Assembly (NCBI GenBank): GCA_027023345.1
Contig: JALVVO010000173.1
Coordinates: 1 to 9,484 of the forward strand
From: Thermaceae bacterium
Lineage (GTDB): Bacteria > Deinococcota > Deinococci > Deinococcales > Marinithermaceae
DNA: 9,484 nt
Direction of reading: 5' to 3'
Shown: positions 6,478-9,484 of the stretch, one piece after another
How the letters are laid out: every line of letters starts with the position of its first letter
How positions within the stretch are numbered: the stretch's first letter is position 1
The notes under the pieces: model-generated
Database searches by the model: none
What the model was told of the DNA's origin: nothing
The model's input: the letters and a program-made list of their open reading frames with translations, nothing else
Translations under genes and position numbers: made by a program

Positions 6478-6485
6478 CCTCCCCC
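6478..6485 (-). promoter_or_regulatory. Ribosome binding site deciding the TTG start of mgtE
   Basis: On the minus strand GGGGGAGG ends four bases before TTG (6473-6471). This strong site plus family-typical length supports TTG as initiator. The preceding bases can form a small CGGG-TTTTT-CCCG hairpin (6497-6485) that would abut or compete with the site; it is only a 4-bp stem, so any effect is speculative. Confidence 0.7.
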
Positions 6486-6503
6486 GGGAAAAACCCGAAC
6501 GCG

Positions 6504-6509
6504 AGTCTA
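6504..6509 (-). promoter_or_regulatory. Candidate -10 element (TAGACT) for mgtE
   Basis: Read on the minus strand, TAGACT lies 30 bases before the mgtE start; initiation about 7 bases later would give a leader of about 24 bases that includes the ribosome site. The upstream sequence at the -35 distance is CCCTTTTT-like and not a good match, so this is a weak prediction. Confidence 0.35.
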
Positions 6510-6574
6510 CCACGGAGATGGAAAAAGGGCCAGGGGGCCGATGTTCTCGGGGTTCGGCTGCCCTCGTTCCGGGC

Positions 6575-6627
6575 TTAAACTATTAGAAAAATTGCGGTTG
6601 ACACGCTAAACCCCCCGCCGCTATCCT
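6575..6627 (+). promoter_or_regulatory. Strong promoter for the ffh operon (TTGACA-18-TATCCT) with A/T-rich upstream block
   Basis: A perfect -35 TTGACA (6598-6603) is followed after 18 bases by TATCCT (6622-6627), matching TANNNT and 4/6 of TATAAT. Directly upstream, 6575-6593 is unusually A/T-rich for this window (TTAAACTATTAGAAAAATT) and could act as an UP element. The expected start site, about 6633-6635, is only about 8 bases before the ffh ATG at 6642. This is the best promoter in the window, and it lies in the divergent 168-base gap between mgtE and ffh; I see no other clear element there beyond the mgtE sites. Confidence 0.82.
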
Positions 6628-6641
6628 GGGCGCCGGGTTTT

Positions 6642-7958
6642 ATGTTCGAGGGCCTGAGCAAACGACTCGACGCGATCGTCGGCCGCCTCCGGGGCCGGGG
6701 GCGGATCACCGAGGCCGACCTGAAGGCGGTCCTCCGCGACCTCAGGCGGGCGCTGCTCGAGGCCGACGTCAACTTCGAGGTGGCGAAGAGCTTCGTCCGC
6801 CGGGTGGAGGAGAAGGCCCTCGGCAAGAAGGTCCTCGAGAGCCTTTCCCCCGACGAGCTCATCCTCGCCATCGTCCACGAGGAGATGGTCGAGCTCCTCG
6901 GCGGCCAGGCGGTGGAGCCGAAGCTCCTCCCCGAGGGGAACCTCTGGCTTCTGATGGGCCTCCAGGGCACCGGCAAGACCACCGCCGCCGCCAAGCTCGC
7001 CCACTACTACCGGAAGAAGGGTCGCCGACCCCTCCTCGTCGCCGCCGACACCCAGCGCCCGGCGGCCCAGGACCAGCTCGAGATCCTCGCCGAGCAGGTG
7101 GGCGTGCCCGTGCTCCGGGTGGAAAAGGGCGAGCCGCCGGCTTCGGTGAAGCGGCGGCTCGACGCGCGGCTGGCCAAGGACTTCCGCGACCTGGTCATCG
7201 TGGACACCGCCGGCCGGCTCCAGATTGACGAGGTCCTGATGGACGAGCTCGCCGCCCTCGCCGAGGCGCTCTCCCCCACCGAGCGCGTGCTCGTGGTGGA
7301 CGCGATGATGGGCCAGGAGGCCCTGGGCGTGGCCCGGGCCTTCGACGAGCGGGTGGGGGTCACCGGCCTGATCCTCACCAAGCTCGACGGCGACGCCCGC
7401 GGCGGCGCCGCCCTCTCCGCCCGGCACGTGACCGGCAAGCCGATCTACTTCGCCGGGGTCTCGGAGAAGGTGGACGGGCTCGAGCCCTTCTACCCCGACC
7501 GCCTGGCCGACCGCATCCTCGGCATGGGGGACCTCAAGACCCTGGCCGAGAGGGTGCGGGAGGCCGAGCTCAAGGCGCCCGAGAAGGCGCCCGGGAAGTT
7601 CGACCTCGAGGACCTCCTCGAGCAGATGCGCCAGATCCAGAAGATGGGGTCCTTCGCCGAGATCCTGAAGATGATCCCGGGGCTCTCCCGGGCGCTCCCC
7701 CAAAACCTCGACCTCGACGAGCGGGCGCTCCGCCGGGTGGAGGCGATCATCCTCTCGATGACCCCCGAAGAGCGCAAGAACCCCCGCATCCTGAACGCCT
7801 CCCGCCGCCGCCGGATCGCCCGCGGCAGCGGCACCACCGTGCAGGAGGTCAACCGCCTCATCAAGACCTACGAGGAGGCCCGGGCGCTCTTTAAGCGCCT
7901 CAGCAAGAAGGGCGGCAGGCGAAGCCTGATGGGCATGTTTGGAGGAAGACCATGGTAA
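6642..7958 (+). CDS. ffh: Signal recognition particle GTPase Ffh (SRP54)
   Basis: Ffh binds 4.5S RNA and signal sequences and delivers ribosomes making membrane proteins to FtsY. The 438 residues comprise the N helical domain (about 1-90), the GTPase G domain with G1 GLQGTGKTT (106-114), DTQRPAAQDQL (from 136), G3 DTAGRLQ (188-194) and G4 TKLDGDARGG (246-255), and the methionine-rich M domain (about 300-438) with MGSFAEILKMIPG, LSMTPEERKNPRILN, and the RNA-binding RRIARGSGTTVQEVNRLIKTYEEA. It closely resembles Thermus aquaticus Ffh. The ATG at 6642 is where homology begins, but there is no Shine-Dalgarno sequence before it and the promoter is very close, so the mRNA is probably nearly leaderless. 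The stop overlaps the rpsP start by seven bases. First gene of the ffh-rpsP-khpA-rimM-trmD cluster. Confidence 0.98.
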   Translation: MFEGLSKRLDAIVGRLRGRGRITEADLKAVLRDLRRALLEADVNFEVAKSFVRRVEEKALGKKVLESLSPDELILAIVHEEMVELLGGQAVEPKLLPEGNLWLLMGLQGTGKTTAAAKLAHYYRKKGRRPLLVAADTQRPAAQDQLEILAEQVGVPVLRVEKGEPPASVKRRLDARLAKDFRDLVIVDTAGRLQIDEVLMDELAALAEALSPTERVLVVDAMMGQEALGVARAFDERVGVTGLILTKLDGDARGGAALSARHVTGKPIYFAGVSEKVDGLEPFYPDRLADRILGMGDLKTLAERVREAELKAPEKAPGKFDLEDLLEQMRQIQKMGSFAEILKMIPGLSRALPQNLDLDERALRRVEAIILSMTPEERKNPRILNASRRRRIARGSGTTVQEVNRLIKTYEEARALFKRLSKKGGRRSLMGMFGGRPW

Positions 7959-8230
7959 AGATTCGGCTTTCCCGGTTCGGCGCGAGGAACAACCCCCACT
8001 ACCGCATCGTGGTGACCGACTCCCGCAAGCGGCGGGACGGCGCCTACATCGAGCGGATCGGCTACTACGACCCCCGGAAGACCACCCCCGACTGGTATAA
8101 GGTGGACGTCGAGCGGGCCCGGTACTGGCTCTCGGTCGGCGCCAAGCCCACCGAGACCGTGGACCGGCTCTTCAAGCTCGCCGGGGTCTACGAGCCGAAG
8201 CCCGTGACCGAGGAGGAGGCGTCGTCCTAG
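7952..8230 (+). CDS. rpsP: 30S ribosomal protein S16
   Basis: S16 is a small-subunit protein needed for 16S rRNA folding and 30S assembly. The 92-residue product begins MVKIRLSRFGARNNPHYRIV and continues GYYDPRKTTPDWYKVDVERA and YWLSVGAKPTETV, almost the same as Thermus S16 (88 residues) as I recall it; the last ten residues are an acidic, variable tail (VTEEEASS). The ATG at 7952 has GGAGG (7941-7945) six bases upstream, inside the end of ffh, and the two genes overlap by seven bases, suggesting coupled translation. khpA follows after 19 bases. Confidence 0.98.
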   Translation: MVKIRLSRFGARNNPHYRIVVTDSRKRRDGAYIERIGYYDPRKTTPDWYKVDVERARYWLSVGAKPTETVDRLFKLAGVYEPKPVTEEEASS

Positions 8231-8237
8231 GCCGCGG

Positions 8238-8243
8238 TAGGCT
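8238..8243 (+). promoter_or_regulatory. Weak candidate leaderless promoter element (TAGGCT) before khpA
   Basis: TAGGCT fits TANNNT and ends six bases before the khpA ATG, the spacing described for leaderless transcripts in Deinococcus. The 19-base gap lacks a well-spaced ribosome site (AGGG at 8245-8248 is only one base from the ATG). Readthrough from rpsP is equally possible. Confidence 0.2.
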
Positions 8244-8249
8244 TAGGGC

Positions 8250-8468
8250 ATGAAGGAAGTCGTCGAGTACCTGGCCAAAAGCCTGGTGGATCGCCCCGAG
8301 GCGGTGCGGGTCAGCGAGCGCCGCGTGCGGGGCCAGACCGTCTACCTGGTCGAGGTGGACCCCGAGGACAAGGGGCGCCTGATCGGCAAGAAGGGACGGG
8401 TCATCGAGAGCATCCGGGTCCTGGTGCGGGCGTTCGCCCGCGGGCGGGTGAACGTCGAGGTGCGATGA
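8250..8468 (+). CDS. khpA: KH-domain RNA-binding protein KhpA (YlqC family)
   Basis: KhpA is a small RNA-binding protein, in several bacteria partnered with KhpB (Jag/EloR), affecting small RNAs, translation or cell elongation; its role here is unknown. The 72-residue product begins MKEVVEYLAKSLVDRPEAV, followed by a beta-strand VYLVEVDPEDKGRLIGKKGR with the diagnostic GxxG loop GKKG (46-49), and ends in IRVLVRAFARGRVNVEVR, all typical of this family. Its position between rpsP and rimM is the usual one in many bacteria. The ATG at 8250 follows rpsP by 19 bases with a poorly spaced AGGG. The stop overlaps the rimM start as ATGA. Confidence 0.94.
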   Translation: MKEVVEYLAKSLVDRPEAVRVSERRVRGQTVYLVEVDPEDKGRLIGKKGRVIESIRVLVRAFARGRVNVEVR

Positions 8469-8950
8469 CCCGCCGGATCCGGCTCGGGGTCCTCGGCCGC
8501 CCCTACGGGCTCAAAGGAGGGATCCGCCTCAAGACCGAGGCCGACCCCGAGGTGCTCGCCGCCCTCGAGCGGGTCTACCTCGAGGGCAGGGGGTACCGGG
8601 CGCTCGGGGCCCTTGAGTTCGTGGGCGGCGAGCCGGTGGTCTACCTCGTCGGGGTGGGGGACCGGAGCGCCGCCGAGGCCCTCGTCGGAACCCCGGTCTA
8701 CGTCGAGGCCGAGGCCCTCCCCGAACTCCCCGAGGGGACCTACTACTACCACGAGCTGATCGGCCTCCCCGTCTTCCTCGAGGGGGAGCCCTTCGGCGAG
8801 GTGGCCGACGTGCGCGAGGCCGGCGCACAGGACCTGCTGGTGGTCCGAAAGGGGCTCCGCGAGTACCTGGTGCCGCTCCAGGCGCCCTACGTCGAGGTGC
8901 GTAAGGAGGGGGTCTTCCTGGTGGCGCCGCCGGAGGGGCTTTTCGAGTAG
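8465..8950 (+). CDS. rimM: 16S rRNA processing / 30S maturation factor RimM
   Basis: RimM binds the 30S head, near S19, and helps mature the 3' domain of 16S rRNA. The 161 residues show the N-terminal RimM domain with GRPYGLKGGIR (11-21), matching the family GxPxGLxGxxR, and a C-terminal PRC-barrel domain beginning at YYYHELIGLPV (93-103), ending in LVPLQAPYVEVRKEGVFLVAPPEGL, where the family typically has an IP-(F)-V...VDxxxxxIxVxxPEGL pattern. The ATG overlaps the khpA stop (ATGA) and the TAG immediately precedes the trmD ATG, so the three genes are tightly coupled. Length and context are as expected. Confidence 0.97.
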   Translation: MTRRIRLGVLGRPYGLKGGIRLKTEADPEVLAALERVYLEGRGYRALGALEFVGGEPVVYLVGVGDRSAAEALVGTPVYVEAEALPELPEGTYYYHELIGLPVFLEGEPFGEVADVREAGAQDLLVVRKGLREYLVPLQAPYVEVRKEGVFLVAPPEGLFE

Positions 8951-9484
8951 ATGCTCAGGTACACCGTCCTCACCCTCTTCCCCGGCCTCGTCCGCCCCTG
9001 GGCCGAGGAGGCCCTGATCCAAAAGGCGATCGCGCGGGGGCTCCTTGCGCTCGAGGTGCGGGACCTCCGCGACTTTGCCCTCGGCCGCTACCGCCAGGTA
9101 GACGACTACCCCTACGGCGGCGGGGCGGGGATGGTGCTCCGGGCCGATGTGGTGGTTCCCGCGATCGAGGCCGCCCTCCCCGCCGACGAGGTGATCCTCC
9201 TCACCCCTTCGGGCACCCCCTTCACCCAGCGGGTGGCGGAGGAGCTTAGCCAAAAGCACCACCTCGTCCTGGTCGCCGGGCGCTACGAGGGCTTCGACGC
9301 CCGGGTCGAGCGCTTCGCGACCCGCGAGCTCTCGGTCGGCGACTACGTGCTGATGGGGGGCGAGGTCGCCGCCCTCGCCGTGCTCGAGGCCACCGCCCGG
9401 CTCGTCCCCGGGGTGCTCGGCGAGCCCGAGAGCGTAAGGGAGGAGTCCTTTGCCTGGGGGCTCCTCGACTACCCCCAGTACACC
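8951..9484 (+). CDS. trmD: tRNA (guanine37-N1)-methyltransferase TrmD, 3'-truncated by the window edge
   Basis: TrmD uses S-adenosylmethionine to methylate G37 of tRNAs, preventing +1 frameshifting. The frame is open from the ATG at 8951, directly after the rimM stop, to the window end: 178 residues of a usual 230-250. Motifs in order: TLFPGLVRPW (8-17), VDDYPYGGGAGMV (50-62), LTPSGTPF (84-91), GRYEGFDARV (110-119), SVGDYVLMGGE (128-138) and the end of the catalytic region, EESFAWGLLDYPQYT (164-178). The trefoil-knot AdoMet-binding loops are present. Residue 165 is Glu where E. coli has its catalytic Asp169 (usual EDSF). The remaining C-terminal RNA-binding domain lies outside the window; rplS often follows in this cluster. 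The family call is not in doubt. Confidence 0.97.
   Translation, partial: MLRYTVLTLFPGLVRPWAEEALIQKAIARGLLALEVRDLRDFALGRYRQVDDYPYGGGAGMVLRADVVVPAIEAALPADEVILLTPSGTPFTQRVAEELSQKHHLVLVAGRYEGFDARVERFATRELSVGDYVLMGGEVAALAVLEATARLVPGVLGEPESVREESFAWGLLDYPQYT

Noticed and set aside
6474..6641. M-box magnesium riboswitch upstream of mgtE
   Set aside because: The gap is 168 bases shared with the ffh promoter, the likely mgtE leader is about 24 bases, and I see no multi-stem M-box-like structure or terminator.
6621..7703. 360-codon open frame antisense to ffh
   Set aside because: Shadow frame caused by high GC; the opposite strand encodes a full-length Ffh with all motifs.
8342..9262. 306-codon open frame antisense to khpA, rimM and trmD
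   Set aside because: It spans three well-supported genes on the plus strand and has shadow-type composition with no recognisable domain.

Overview
This GC-rich window (very high third-position G/C) looks like an ordinary chromosomal segment from the Thermus/Meiothermus/Oceanithermus group of the Deinococcota. The main reason is protein resemblance judged from memory: the magnesium channel MgtE has the same 450-residue length as Thermus thermophilus MgtE and nearly the same CBS and pore motifs, and Ffh and ribosomal protein S16 read like their Thermus counterparts. Genus and species cannot be fixed from the sequence alone. There are no mobile elements, CRISPR arrays, tRNAs or rRNAs, and no gene-free stretch longer than 168 bases.

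Left part (1-5153, plus strand): the 3' end of cobS (last membrane step of cobalamin synthesis), then phoU (phosphate signalling), then a glycerol-3-phosphate/glycerophosphodiester uptake cluster: ugpB (periplasmic binding protein), ugpA and ugpE (permeases) and ugpQ (glycerophosphodiester phosphodiesterase). The binding protein captures substrate, UgpAE carry it across the inner membrane, and UgpQ cleaves imported diesters to glycerol-3-phosphate and an alcohol. No ABC ATPase (UgpC) is present, so it must be encoded elsewhere or shared with other transporters. A perfect inverted repeat plus T-run between ugpB and ugpA looks like a terminator that would let ugpB be made in excess of the permeases. 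phoU, ugpB and possibly ugpA each have a -10-like hexamer a short distance upstream.

Middle (5121-6473, minus strand): mgtE, which converges on ugpQ with a 33-base coding overlap and appears to start at TTG.

Right part (6642-9484, plus strand): the conserved ffh-rpsP-khpA-rimM-trmD cluster (signal recognition particle GTPase, S16, a KH RNA-binding protein, a 16S maturation factor and the tRNA m1G37 methyltransferase, cut by the window end). The genes overlap or abut closely. A near-consensus promoter preceded by an A/T-rich block sits so close to the ffh start that the mRNA leader would be only about 8 bases and lack a Shine-Dalgarno sequence.

I found no convincing new biological system. 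The observations worth checking are regulatory (terminator inside the ugp operon, nearly leaderless ffh, stacked promoters, convergent overlap) and a few residue-level oddities in CobS, UgpB, UgpQ and TrmD.
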